Positions 1 through 9,549 of a stretch of 64,000 nt of DNA are shown in pieces (positions within the stretch are counted from its first letter, which is position 1; each line of letters starts with the position of its first letter). The position numbers were made by a program, and so were the translations under genes. The notes below the pieces were generated by a model. That model searched no databases. It was not told where the DNA came from and worked only from the letters and a program-made list of their open reading frames with translations. The stretch covers positions 78,574 to 142,573 of the forward strand of contig JAHHHU010000015.1 in the NCBI GenBank assembly GCA_019359175.1, given 5' to 3'. The DNA comes from Phormidium tanganyikae FI6-MK23 (GTDB lineage: Bacteria; Cyanobacteriota; Cyanobacteriia; Leptolyngbyales; Leptolyngbyaceae).

Positions 1-151
1 CAGCAAAATTAGGGTTCTCTTTAGTCTAATGAATCTTTTACAAAATCTAAAGAATTCGACTTTAGTTCGATCGACTTGCACAAAGGTAAAAAAAATCGCG
101 CGGATTCACTACACTTAAATAGATTTGTATTGAGAAGGGTTAGGAGGGCTT

Positions 152-1705
152 GTGCGCCTGTTTACGACCGTCGCGGGATTGCGGTGCTACTTGAAGCTAG
201 CTCAGGGAAAACAACCGATCGCGACGGATTCCGTAGAGTCGATCGGGTTTGTTCCAACGATGGGCGCACTGCACGAGGGACACCTGAGCCTCATCGATCG
301 TGCCCGACAAGAAAATGATCTCGTCGTCGTCAGCATTTTCGTTAATCCGCTGCAATTTGGAGCGAATGAGGATCTGAGCCGCTACCCCCGGACATTAGAG
401 CGCGATCGTATTCTCTGTGAGAAAGCGGGCGTTGATGTGATCTTCGCACCGAGTCCAGCAGAAATGGGAGCCGATCCGCCCACTCCGACTAGGGTTCAAC
501 CCTCGATCGAGCTTGTCGCTGGACTCTGTGGCGCGTCTCGTCCCGGACATTTTGAAGGAGTCGCGACAATTGTGACAAAACTCTTAAACTTAGTGCAGCC
601 CGATCGCGCTTATTTCGGGCAAAAAGATGCTCAACAACTGGCAATGATTCAGCAATTGGTCAAAGATTTGAATCTACCTGTTGCGATCGTCGGTTGCTCG
701 ATCGTGCGTGAAGAGAGCGGATTAGCCCTAAGTTCCCGGAACCAATACTTATCGGATGAAGAAAAGATAAAGGCAACGGCGCTTTATCGAGGATTGTCAC
801 AAGCTGAAAAACTGTTTCGATCCGGAGAGCGCGTAAGTGCTACCTTAGTTCAGGCAGTAGAACAGGAACTCGAAAAAGTGCCTGAACTGCGACCGGAGTA
901 TATCGAACTTGTTGATCCGATGACGCTGAAAACATTAGAAACCGTGACCGATGAGGGTTTGTTAGCGCTAGCTGCGCGTTTAGGTTCGACCCGCCTAATT
1001 GACAACTGCACGCTGCGCGATCGTCGTCCGATGATTGCGATCGATGGCCCTGCGGGAGCGGGAAAGTCCACCGTGGCACGTGGGGTAGCGGCTGAACTGG
1101 GTTTGTTTTATCTCGATACGGGCGCAATGTATCGGGCGCTCACTTGGTTTGTGCTGCAATCGAGCGCGGATTTCAACGATGAACCGACTGTCGCAGAATT
1201 GGCGCATCAGTGTGAGATCGATTTTCAGACCGATACGGCGATCCCGATCGTGTTTGTGAATGGGCAGGATGTGACGCAAGCGATTCGGTCGCCGGAAGTG
1301 ACGGCCCATGTTTCGACGATCGCGGCACAGGCGGCAGTTCGGGAAGCGTTGGTGAAACAGCAGCAAAATTACGGTCGGCGCGGCGGGATTGTCGTGGATG
1401 GGCGCGATATTGGCACGCACGTTTTCCCAGATGCGGAAGTGAAAATTTATTTAACTGCATCGATTCAAGAGCGGGCGCGACGCAGACAGCTTGATTTAAA
1501 AAATCTGGGGCAGCCGGATGTGAATTTGGCGGAGTTAGAAGAAGCGATTTTTGAGCGCGATCGTAAAGATAGTACTCGCGTGATTTCGCCGCTCCGTAAA
1601 GCCGTAGATGCGATCGAGATTCAAACCGATGATTTGAGCGTGTCGGAAGTGCTGAATCGGATTGTCAGCCTTTATCAAGAAAAGACGGCTCCGGTTTCAA
1701 TCTAA
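152..1705 (+). CDS. panC/cmk: Bifunctional pantothenate synthetase / cytidylate kinase
   Basis: Fusion of two cytosolic enzymes. PanC (about residues 1-275) joins pantoate and beta-alanine with ATP to make pantothenate for CoA. Cmk (about 288-517) phosphorylates CMP and dCMP. Seen: PanC motif PTMGALHEGHLSLI with the HxGH signature and the SGLALSSRNQYLS loop; then a second start-like MIAIDGPAGAGKST P-loop and DGRDIGTHVFPDAEVKIYL, typical of Cmk. The start is GTG at 152, about 5 nt after a strong TAGGAGGG Shine-Dalgarno. The fusion is established for cyanobacteria, and 517 aa fits it. A 28-nt hairpin terminator follows. No partner genes of either pathway are adjacent. Confidence 0.96.
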   Translation: MRLFTTVAGLRCYLKLAQGKQPIATDSVESIGFVPTMGALHEGHLSLIDRARQENDLVVVSIFVNPLQFGANEDLSRYPRTLERDRILCEKAGVDVIFAPSPAEMGADPPTPTRVQPSIELVAGLCGASRPGHFEGVATIVTKLLNLVQPDRAYFGQKDAQQLAMIQQLVKDLNLPVAIVGCSIVREESGLALSSRNQYLSDEEKIKATALYRGLSQAEKLFRSGERVSATLVQAVEQELEKVPELRPEYIELVDPMTLKTLETVTDEGLLALAARLGSTRLIDNCTLRDRRPMIAIDGPAGAGKSTVARGVAAELGLFYLDTGAMYRALTWFVLQSSADFNDEPTVAELAHQCEIDFQTDTAIPIVFVNGQDVTQAIRSPEVTAHVSTIAAQAAVREALVKQQQNYGRRGGIVVDGRDIGTHVFPDAEVKIYLTASIQERARRRQLDLKNLGQPDVNLAELEEAIFERDRKDSTRVISPLRKAVDAIEIQTDDLSVSEVLNRIVSLYQEKTAPVSI

Positions 1706-1730
1706 ATCGCGCCTTTAGATTCAATCACTC

Positions 1731-1765
1731 CCGTAGAAATGCGATCGCATTTCTACGGTTTTTTT
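1731..1765 (+). terminator. Rho-independent terminator built around a HIP1 octamer
   Basis: A perfect 28-nt palindrome at 1731-1758 (arms begin CCGTAGAAAT) has GCGATCGC at its centre and is followed directly by a T run. It lies 26 nt after the panC/cmk stop codon and would end that transcript. Confidence 0.88.
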
Positions 1766-2155
1766 ATCTTTCTGCCTTACTGGGTTCCAACTCCTGATTG
1801 AGTGAAAACTATGAGATTGGGATCGAAGTAAAGCAGAAATTTATATCGGTAATAAAGGTAGATTCTTAGCTTATTAAAGAGCTAATGAAGAGTGTTGTCT
1901 CTATGCGTAAAATCTCACAGATGACTGTAGTTTATTATCAACGGCACTTGCTAGTATTCTTTATAACAATCTAGCATAAGTATTTGTCCGTATAAACACG
2001 TATTCAGCTTTCAAAGAGAAGCTGCGCGTTCATTAATCAGGATGTAAGACAAGTTCAAGCCAACCGCTTGCTGCTTCAATCTGCCCCCGTTGGTTCAATT
2101 CGCTTTAGAGCGCGTTGGACAGTTTTCATCTGCCTAAATTTGGATAAGCTCGACG
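1766..2155. other. Gene-free region upstream of the NRPS
   Basis: About 390 nt, AT-rich, with no convincing open frame, tRNA or repeat. It must hold the promoter of the NRPS gene. I could not settle on a -35/-10 pair with proper spacing; TATAAC and TATAAA hexamers occur near 1960-2000. Confidence 0.5.
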
Positions 2156-5100
2156 ATGACATCAGCAAAAGCGAATCAAATTTCATCTTCTCAATCTCCG
2201 TCTGTGCCTGTTACTCCTTTCATTACCACTGAAATTACTGTTACCGATCGAACAACTCCTGCCCGTCCTGAATCGTCCGAAATTGAGGCAGCTTACCCAC
2301 TGTCACCGATGCAGCAGGGAATGTTGTTTCATCATCGGTATGAGCCGCGATCGGGAGTTGACATCGAGCAAGTCGTTTGTACGCTGCGAGAAGCGGTGAA
2401 AATCGAGCGGTTTGTTGAAGTGTGGCAGCAGGTAGTAGACAGACACGCGATTTTGAGGACTTGCATCGGGTGGGACTCGCAGAATGAGCCGATTCAACAA
2501 GTACGATCGTCGATCGATGTCAAGCTTAAAATGCGAGATTGGCAATCACTAACTCCCGCGCAACAATCGGAGCAGTTGAATGAGTTTTTAATTCACGATC
2601 GACAACGCAACTTTGATTTATCTGATTCGCTGATGCGGTTTGCGTTGATTCAAATCGCGCCCGATGTGTATGAGTTTGTTTGGTCGTTTCATCACATTTT
2701 GCTAGATGGTCGATCAATCACGCGAATTTTGCAAGAAGTGTTCGCGCTGTATGACGATCCGTTTGCTCAATTACTGCCCGCGCGTCCGTATCAGGACTAT
2801 ATTGAGCAACTCCAGCAGCAAGATTGGTCACAGTCAAAATCTTATTGGCAGCAGCTTCTCAAAGGGTTTACAACTCCAACGCCGCTGCTCACTGTTCCGA
2901 CGCTGCAACCTGTCGAGAAACGATCAGGACATCAGACAGCAGAACTGCAATTTTCCGCGCAGTTCACACAGACGCTACGATCGTTTACCGAACAGCACAA
3001 TATTACGCCGAATACTTTAGTACAAGCAGCTTGGGCGCTTTTGCTACATCGATATAGCAGTGAAGAAACGGTCGTGTTCGGAGCAACGAGAGCTTGTCGA
3101 AAGTCGCTGCTCAATGGCGAATCGATCACCGGATTGATGATGAATACATTGCCTGTCCGAGTCGATCTCTCAGCCGAGACGACGCTTTTATCTTGGTTGC
3201 AGGAACTACGATCGCAGCATCTTACGATCCGACCATACGAAAATACGCCGCTCTCACAAGTTCAAGCATGGAGTGAGATGCCACGCGGAACAGCATTGTT
3301 TGAAAGCATTGTTGTGTTTGAGCATCAATCACTTAGAGATCGTATTCACACGAAGCAAAATCGCAGCTTTGACCTGATTGAACAACCTTCATTCCCATTG
3401 GTGCTGATTGGAAGTTTGGGCACAGGATTAACCTTGAAGCTTTCTTATGATCGACAACGATTTGAAGCTGCAACAATCGATCGAATGCTCGGTCATCTAC
3501 ATGTGTTGCTATCAGGCATGATTGCTGATCCGAATCAAAGATTGTCAGAGATTCCATTATTAACCGCAACTGAGCGACATCAATTGTTGTTTGATTGGAA
3601 TGCAACAGAGGCGAACTATCAGCAGCATCTCTGTTTACATCAATTGTTTGAGGCACAAGTTGAGCGCACTCCGAACGCGATCTCAACGGTTTACCACGGG
3701 CAGTCTTTGACCTATGCAGAAGTGAATCAGCAAGCCAATCAGATTGCACATCATTTACGATCGCTGGGTGTGAGAGCAGGTGAATTTGTCGGTGTGTTTC
3801 TCGATCGAGGTTTGGAAATGATTCCCGCGCTGCTCGGAATTTTGAAAGCGGGCGGGGCTTATATTCCTTTAGAAACTAGCTTTCCAAAGGCTCGGATTGA
3901 ATGGATTCTTGATTCGCTTTCAGTGCGATGGGTGATGACTCAAGCGCATCACGTTCCGACCTTTGAAGCGATCGAGCTACCGCAACTAGAGCATTTACTC
4001 TGCTTAGATGTCGCGCAATTCGAGAATTCATCACAGCATAAGGTCTGCACACAAAGCAATTTGCAGCAATGTTCGATCGAGAATCTACCCTTACACAACA
4101 CTTCAGAAGATACCGCATATGTTATCTTCACTTCTGGTTCCACTGGGACTCCAAAAGGCGTTGTGGTAAAACATCGACCTGTGATCAATTTGATTGAATG
4201 GGTGAATCGAACATTCAATGTGAACCAGTGCGATCGCGTTTTGTTCATCACGTCGCTGTGTTTTGACCTCTCGGTTTATGACATTTTTGGACTATTAGCA
4301 GCAGGCGGATCGATTCAGATTGCATCGAGCGATGATGTTCGTGATCCGCAAGTGTTGATTGATCTATTGCAGTCAGAACCGATTACGTTCTGGGATTCAG
4401 CACCGCCCGCATTACAGCAACTATCACCGCTGTTTTCTACGCTGCTCGATCGTCCGTCTTCGCTCCGATTGGTGTTTCTGAGTGGCGATTGGATTCCGGT
4501 GACATTGCCGATCGCATTGCAAGAAACGTTTCCGGGGCTGCAAGTGATTTCGCTTGGTGGAGCAACTGAAGCAACCGTGTGGTCAAACTTTTATCCTATC
4601 GATCGAGTTGAGCCGCACTGGACAAGCATCCCCTACGGTAAGCCGATTCAAAATGCTCAATACTATGTGTTAGATCCGCAGTTCAAGCCGTGCCCGATCG
4701 GAGTCACTGGAGAACTATACATCGCTGGAGATTGTCTCGCATCCGGCTACACTGATCCGGTGAAAACTGAAGAGCGCTTTTTGCCGAATCCATTCAGTTC
4801 TGATCCCGATGCTCGACTGTATCGCACAGGTGACTTAGCTCGCTTTTTTGAAGATGGCAACATTGAATTTTTAGGACGAATTGATCATCAAGTGAAGATT
4901 CGCGGCTATCGGATCGAGCTGGGTGAAATCGAAGCAGTTCTATCGCAACATCAAGCCGTGCAAGATTCGATCGTGATGGCACGCGAAGATCAACCCGGAG
5001 AAAAACGGTTGGTCGCTTACGTGGTGAAAAAAGCTGATTTAGATGTTGCTACGCTGCGTCAACATTTGCGCGAAAAGCTTCCAGAATATATGGTTCCGTC

Positions 5101-6199
5101 TGCGATCGCGTTTCTCGATACTATCCCGCTGACTCAAAATGGCAAAGTCGATCGACGCGCTTTACCTGCCCCCGAAGCGACCCAGATTGTTAGCTCTGAT
5201 GTGATTGAACTGACCCAAAACCCGCTAGAACGACAGTTAATGTTCATTTGGGAAAGAGTGCTAGAAGTTCAACCGATCGCAACTACAGACAACTTCTTTG
5301 ATCTCGGTGGAAATTCACTTACAGCCGTCAAACTAATCAATCAAGTCGAGAAAGCATTCGGGCAAGAACTCTCGATCGCTTCATTGTTCCAAGCACCGAC
5401 GATCGAGCAATTTGCTGAAATTCTCCGGGATGGTCGTCCGGTTGATCCTTGGGCAATCATCGAAATCACACCGCTGAACGGAAAGAAACCGCCCTTATTC
5501 TGGTGTCAAAATTACGGCGATATGATTCCTCACCTCGAGCCGGATCAGCCCTTTTTCGCGCTGGAGTCCGGCTATCAGCAAGTGAAAAATCCCGAAACAC
5601 ATATCAAAGATTGGGCGCAGGGCTATGTCGATCGCATTCGTCAAATTCAACCTGAAGCACCTTATCTAATCGGAGGTTACTGCTTCGGGGGCTATGTTGC
5701 TTTAGAGATTGCTCAGATTTTGAGATTGCAAGGTCAGGAAGTTGCTTTGTTAGCTCTGGTTGAAACATTTGGTTCTGAAGTGCCGTACTATCAGCGCAAT
5801 CAATGGACGCTTCGTAATGCCATCATTCAGCTTGCTAGTCTTCGACGACGGATGCTCTCGATTTTTGAAAGTCGCCAGCATAAACTCGAAGATCAAAAAA
5901 TAGCAAAACAAAAGGGTGGCAGAGTGGTAAAAGTGGTACTGCCGCCAGACAAACCGATCCAGCAAGCCGTTCAGAGCTACACCCCACAGCCCTACTTTGG
6001 CAAAGTGGTTTTGTTTGAGGCAGAGCTGAGTTCACTCAAATCAGTTTTGTCTCCGAAAGCCTTCTGGGGGAAAATCTTTCAGGGTGATTTTACGATCGAA
6101 TCCGTCAAAGGAACGCATCAAACCGTTGTGTTCCATCAGAACGGGCGGGAGTTGGTGAAGCGGATTCAGGCAGTCGTCGATCGCGTAATTTCACCTTGA
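2156..6199 (+). CDS. Single-module nonribosomal peptide synthetase (C-A-PCP-TE)
   Basis: Cytosolic megasynthase of 1347 aa. Domains by eye: Ser/Thr/Pro-rich N-terminal tail (1-43); condensation domain (44-480) with AYPLSPMQQGMLFHH and an intact HHILLDG active site near residue 178; adenylation domain (500-1005) with FTSGSTGTPKG near 657 and NGKVDRRAL near 995; peptidyl carrier with DNFFDLGGNSLTAVK (Ser near 1052); thioesterase (1095-1347) with GGYCFGG, so the nucleophile is Cys1176 rather than Ser, and a late GTHQTVV His. By alignment from memory the A-domain code reads roughly D-L-Y-D-F-S-L-V-W-K, closest to cysteine-type codes (DLYNLSLIWK); this is uncertain. The C domain is an ordinary one, not a cyclization domain. 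No other NRPS/PKS, tailoring or export gene is adjacent, so the donor must come in trans or the C domain acylates a starter. The gene stands alone between panC/cmk and an M48-like gene. Confidence 0.93.
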   Translation: MTSAKANQISSSQSPSVPVTPFITTEITVTDRTTPARPESSEIEAAYPLSPMQQGMLFHHRYEPRSGVDIEQVVCTLREAVKIERFVEVWQQVVDRHAILRTCIGWDSQNEPIQQVRSSIDVKLKMRDWQSLTPAQQSEQLNEFLIHDRQRNFDLSDSLMRFALIQIAPDVYEFVWSFHHILLDGRSITRILQEVFALYDDPFAQLLPARPYQDYIEQLQQQDWSQSKSYWQQLLKGFTTPTPLLTVPTLQPVEKRSGHQTAELQFSAQFTQTLRSFTEQHNITPNTLVQAAWALLLHRYSSEETVVFGATRACRKSLLNGESITGLMMNTLPVRVDLSAETTLLSWLQELRSQHLTIRPYENTPLSQVQAWSEMPRGTALFESIVVFEHQSLRDRIHTKQNRSFDLIEQPSFPLVLIGSLGTGLTLKLSYDRQRFEAATIDRMLGHLHVLLSGMIADPNQRLSEIPLLTATERHQLLFDWNATEANYQQHLCLHQLFEAQVERTPNAISTVYHGQSLTYAEVNQQANQIAHHLRSLGVRAGEFVGVFLDRGLEMIPALLGILKAGGAYIPLETSFPKARIEWILDSLSVRWVMTQAHHVPTFEAIELPQLEHLLCLDVAQFENSSQHKVCTQSNLQQCSIENLPLHNTSEDTAYVIFTSGSTGTPKGVVVKHRPVINLIEWVNRTFNVNQCDRVLFITSLCFDLSVYDIFGLLAAGGSIQIASSDDVRDPQVLIDLLQSEPITFWDSAPPALQQLSPLFSTLLDRPSSLRLVFLSGDWIPVTLPIALQETFPGLQVISLGGATEATVWSNFYPIDRVEPHWTSIPYGKPIQNAQYYVLDPQFKPCPIGVTGELYIAGDCLASGYTDPVKTEERFLPNPFSSDPDARLYRTGDLARFFEDGNIEFLGRIDHQVKIRGYRIELGEIEAVLSQHQAVQDSIVMAREDQPGEKRLVAYVVKKADLDVATLRQHLREKLPEYMVPSAIAFLDTIPLTQNGKVDRRALPAPEATQIVSSDVIELTQNPLERQLMFIWERVLEVQPIATTDNFFDLGGNSLTAVKLINQVEKAFGQELSIASLFQAPTIEQFAEILRDGRPVDPWAIIEITPLNGKKPPLFWCQNYGDMIPHLEPDQPFFALESGYQQVKNPETHIKDWAQGYVDRIRQIQPEAPYLIGGYCFGGYVALEIAQILRLQGQEVALLALVETFGSEVPYYQRNQWTLRNAIIQLASLRRRMLSIFESRQHKLEDQKIAKQKGGRVVKVVLPPDKPIQQAVQSYTPQPYFGKVVLFEAELSSLKSVLSPKAFWGKIFQGDFTIESVKGTHQTVVFHQNGRELVKRIQAVVDRVISP

Positions 6200-6256
6200 A
6201 GCATTCTTTAAATTTTTGATTGGGTACTCTAGAATCGCTGTCACTCAGGGAACCCT

Positions 6257-8419
6257 ATGTCTTCTTTTCCGGCGTTAGATGAACTAGAAGCAGGGCTAAC
6301 GGCGCTTCAGAACGGGCAGACCGATGATGCGATCGCCCAACTGACCCAATTTCTCACGGCTCAAGAGAGCGATCATCCCGATGCCCTCAAAGCAAAGATG
6401 GGACTGGTACGGGCATATGCTCAAAGCGGAAAGTCTGACGATGCGATCGCTCTTTGCCAATCGCTCCAACTGAATCAACACGAAAAAGTGCGATCGTGGG
6501 CAACTCAAATGATGGTGAAACTTGTGCTTGTCGATTCGGGATTTGTGCCAATCGATGCTCCAACGCAATCGATTCGACGTAAACGAGTTGAGGAGCGATC
6601 GCCAGAACCCGCTCCGATTCAACCGGAATCGATCGGAGCCGTCCAACCTGAACCCACTTCGCCCGAAACGCCGCACGTCTGGAGAAATGCGGGACGCGCC
6701 CAACGCTGGCAACCCCTTCCCCGGATCAGTTCGACTCGTTTGCAGTGGGCAAAAGTGGGAAGTGCGATCGCACTTCTCTCAACCTTATCTTTGATCTGGT
6801 GGGTGTCGGGGTCGATCGCTTGGGCAAGGTTCACGGTGATCACGAGATTATTGCGCTGGAATGCCGAACTGCCGGATCAGACGATTCCTGTGCTGCAATT
6901 TGGATTGAGCTTACTCATTCTGTTTTTTGCATCTCCGTGGATTATGGATGCAATTTTGAAAGGATTGTATGGACTCAAACCGCTCTCAACGGCTGTGATC
7001 GCGCGTCACAGTGCGGAAACACATCGCCTGATTCAACGATTTTCCCAACAGCGCAAAATTCCGATTCCTAAACTTGGAATTCTGCCGACTCAGACTCCGA
7101 TCGCTTTTACTTACGGTTGCTTACCCAAGTTCGCTCGAATTGTGGTGAGTCAAGGGCTTTTAGACAGCTTGAGCGAGGAAGAAATTGCGGCAATTTATGC
7201 AAGTGAATTCGGTCATATTGCTCACTGGGATTTTGCTTGGATGTCGCTGATTATGGTGACGCTGCAACTTCCTTATTCAATCTATCGACAGTGCGCGATC
7301 GTGAGCGATCGATTACGGAAATTCAAGTTCAATCATGCTTTTGTTTCTAAATTGATTGAAATTGCTGCTGATGTCATTGTGGCAATTTCTGCGATCGCTT
7401 ATGGATTTTTTCGGCTGTTTCGCTGGTCGGGATTATGGCTCTCAAGACAGCGGATTGTTTATAGCGATCGATATGCTTGCGATCTGACAGGAAACCCAAA
7501 CGGACTTGCACGCGCGTTGATTAAAACTACGATCGCAACGGCTCAGACGATTAAGTATGAAAAGCAAACGCACGATTTATTAGAAAGTTTCGAGCTTTTT
7601 AGTCCGATCAGTTATCAGAACGCAATTCTATTTGAAGAATTATTCGATCGAGTTTCTTTATCGACTTTATTTCAGTGGGATTTTGCAAATTGCGATCGCA
7701 GTGAATCCGTGCTCAATTGCTCTCATCCTTTAACGGGAACGCGACTATCAAAAATCATGAGTTACTGTCAGCAATGGCATCTCGAACCTGAGTTAGAAAT
7801 CGAACCCGCAGCGCAAACAAAACAGAAAAAAAACCTACTACAATTTGCGCCACTTTTTGGAAGTTTGACGGGAATCACGATCGCATTTCTATTCTGGCTG
7901 ATTGCTCATCTTCTATATGTCACCGGAAATTTTCGCTTAAATTGGCTAGCCAGCGACTACAGTTTATTTCCGAGCTTCGCGCTCATCGGATTTGGAATTG
8001 GCACGATCGTTCGATTTAATCGCTTTTTTCCTGAATCGCGCAACCCGCAAACCGATCTTATTCACCTTCTCACTCAGCCCGATTTAACTTTAATCGAGAG
8101 TCCCGTTATTCGACTCGAAGGAACCTTAATCGGTCGAACAGGAGCCAGCAATCAACTCGCTCAAGATCTTCTGTTACAAACTGAAACAGGCTTGATCAGA
8201 TTGCACCACTGCTCCCAATTCGGCGCGATCGGGAATCTCTTATCCCCAATCCCGATCGGACAAAGCGCGATCGTCACCGGATGGCTCCGACGCAGCGCCA
8301 CCCCTTGGATCGACGTGGACACGATTAGAACGCGATCGCTACTCCGCAGCGGACATCAAACTTGGTCGCTCATCGTGGCAATCGGGTCAATCCTTTTAGG
8401 CATCGCACAGATTTTGTAA
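6257..8419 (+). CDS. TPR-like / degenerate M48 peptidase-fold membrane protein
   Basis: 720 aa. Residues 1-90 look like short helical repeats of TPR type (DDAIAQLTQFL, DDAIALCQSL). TM segments lie near 170-195 and 212-232. An M48 (HtpX/Ste24-like) domain follows to about residue 500, then two more TM segments (about 540-590), a soluble stretch and a final TM at the C-terminus. M48 enzymes bind zinc with HExxH plus a downstream Glu. Here the motif reads S316-E-F-G-H320, so the first His is Ser, and the usual third-ligand position appears as YSDRYACD with Asp404. It may therefore be a non-catalytic scaffold or use altered metal ligands. It starts 57 nt after the NRPS stop, with AGGGA before the ATG. 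An intact M48 protease is encoded at 21754-22593. Confidence 0.75.
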   Translation: MSSFPALDELEAGLTALQNGQTDDAIAQLTQFLTAQESDHPDALKAKMGLVRAYAQSGKSDDAIALCQSLQLNQHEKVRSWATQMMVKLVLVDSGFVPIDAPTQSIRRKRVEERSPEPAPIQPESIGAVQPEPTSPETPHVWRNAGRAQRWQPLPRISSTRLQWAKVGSAIALLSTLSLIWWVSGSIAWARFTVITRLLRWNAELPDQTIPVLQFGLSLLILFFASPWIMDAILKGLYGLKPLSTAVIARHSAETHRLIQRFSQQRKIPIPKLGILPTQTPIAFTYGCLPKFARIVVSQGLLDSLSEEEIAAIYASEFGHIAHWDFAWMSLIMVTLQLPYSIYRQCAIVSDRLRKFKFNHAFVSKLIEIAADVIVAISAIAYGFFRLFRWSGLWLSRQRIVYSDRYACDLTGNPNGLARALIKTTIATAQTIKYEKQTHDLLESFELFSPISYQNAILFEELFDRVSLSTLFQWDFANCDRSESVLNCSHPLTGTRLSKIMSYCQQWHLEPELEIEPAAQTKQKKNLLQFAPLFGSLTGITIAFLFWLIAHLLYVTGNFRLNWLASDYSLFPSFALIGFGIGTIVRFNRFFPESRNPQTDLIHLLTQPDLTLIESPVIRLEGTLIGRTGASNQLAQDLLLQTETGLIRLHHCSQFGAIGNLLSPIPIGQSAIVTGWLRRSATPWIDVDTIRTRSLLRSGHQTWSLIVAIGSILLGIAQIL

Positions 8420-8980
8420 CGAATAGTTGCGTTCTCTACCAATGTAGTGTTACATTTCTTTACAAGGAGTCCAACACATCCTGAAGTGACTCAGCCGCAA
8501 TTGGCTTACAGAACTATCAGTATTCGGTTTTTCTCCTCCCAACACAGCAAGCTGAACCAGCCGACCTACGGTCGACTGGTTTTTAATGTCGCCGCTCTTA
8601 CCCGATCTTGCAAAATCTAACAATCGAAATAGCACTCAAGGGGGAAATTGCTGAAGTCGCTCGAATCTGACAGACGAGCATGATACCTTTAAGAGTGGCG
8701 CATATCCTGGGGACACAGTAACCAAGTTGCTGAACCTCAACCCTCCAGTCATCACCAAACACTCATGGCGATGATCGATGCCGCAAAGACCTTCCGGGTT
8801 CAGTTTGAAACCCTTGGAGAGTCTAAGCGGTACGATCGTAAACCCGTGTAAGGTTGGCACGTGAGGTGACGGAAATGTCTGTATCGTCTAACCTGAGCCA
8901 ACGAAAACAGAGTGTAACTGAGGAACGTCTGGTAAGCGTCCGTATCATGTATTAGGATCAAAGTCTGGAGGTGTTTCGAT
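8420..8980 (+). other. Long non-coding leader region of the RRM gene, with a hairpin
   Basis: 561 nt with no believable reading frame. At 8557-8579 a 10-bp stem (CCAGCCGACC against GGTCGACTGG, one mismatch, 3-nt loop) is followed by five T: a rho-independent terminator or attenuator. It may end the 6257 transcript or a short RNA. The remaining 400 nt before the RRM gene probably include its promoter and a long 5' UTR; cyanobacterial rbp genes are known for leader-dependent cold regulation. The Shine-Dalgarno GGAGGT sits just before the start at 8981. Confidence 0.5.
8557..8584 (+). terminator. Hairpin with T run between the M48-like gene and rbp
   Basis: Left arm 8557-8566, loop 8567-8569, right arm 8570-8579, then T at 8580-8584. 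It lies about 140 nt past the upstream stop codon, so it could also close a short independent RNA starting near 8440. Confidence 0.65.
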
Positions 8981-9445
8981 ATGTCAGTTCGTCTATATGT
9001 GGGCAATCTGCCCGAAGATTTAAGTCGGCAAGACCTCGAAGCTGCATTTGCGGATGCAGGCGAAGGAGTCTCTGCTAAGTTGATTACCGATCGCAAAACT
9101 GGAAAGTGTCGCGGTTTTGGCTTTGTCACCGTTAAGACCGATGAATTGGCGGATCAGTTCATCGAAAAATACAACGGAGTCAGCATCAAGGAAAGCGCTA
9201 TCAAAATTGAGAAAGCGTTGCCTCGATCCAAAGACAAAGCGGACGAACCCGAAGCGGCTCCGGCGGCTGGCGCTCCTTCAGCCGGAAAGCGCAAAAGCGG
9301 CGGCAGCACCAACAACAGCAACAAATCACGCCGCACGACGACCACTTCTTCTTCCGATCCGGATTCGATTCAACCCGATCCGCGCTGGGCACAAGAACTG
9401 GAAAAGCTCAAGCAAATGTTGGCAACTCAAACCAGCAACTCCTAA
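8981..9445 (+). CDS. RRM-type RNA-binding protein
   Basis: 154 aa. One RNA recognition motif occupies residues 2-83, with RNP2 (LYVGNL) and RNP1 (CRGFGFVTV) intact. A low-complexity basic tail follows (about 84-154), rich in Ala, Ser, Thr, Asn and Lys. Cyanobacterial Rbp proteins of this type bind U-rich RNA; several are cold-induced, and some localise photosystem mRNAs. Most have a Gly-rich tail or none; this one instead has a Ser/Thr/Lys linker. A GGAGGT ribosome site lies 8 nt before the ATG. A strong hairpin follows at 9446-9487. Confidence 0.93.
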   Translation: MSVRLYVGNLPEDLSRQDLEAAFADAGEGVSAKLITDRKTGKCRGFGFVTVKTDELADQFIEKYNGVSIKESAIKIEKALPRSKDKADEPEAAPAAGAPSAGKRKSGGSTNNSNKSRRTTTTSSSDPDSIQPDPRWAQELEKLKQMLATQTSNS

Positions 9446-9487
9446 AATCACGATCGCTGATCGGCTCGTTCGATCAGCATCGTGATT
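9446..9487 (+). terminator. Imperfect 17-bp hairpin after rbp
   Basis: The arms 9446-9463 and 9471-9487 pair with a single bulged C around a 7-nt loop, starting at the stop codon. Only a short, interrupted T stretch follows, so it may stabilise the mRNA 3' end as much as terminate. Confidence 0.55.
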
Positions 9488-9549
9488 CGGTTTGTATCAT
9501 TGCTTTGTCACGGGAACCCTAGGTAACAGTGTTGTAGGGTTTCGTTGTG

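Noticed and set aside
8521-8584. Possible Yfr1 small RNA (CTCCTCCCAACAC before a terminator hairpin)
   Set aside because: The invariant ACUCCUCACAC of Yfr1 is not matched, and the 5' stem-loop is missing.
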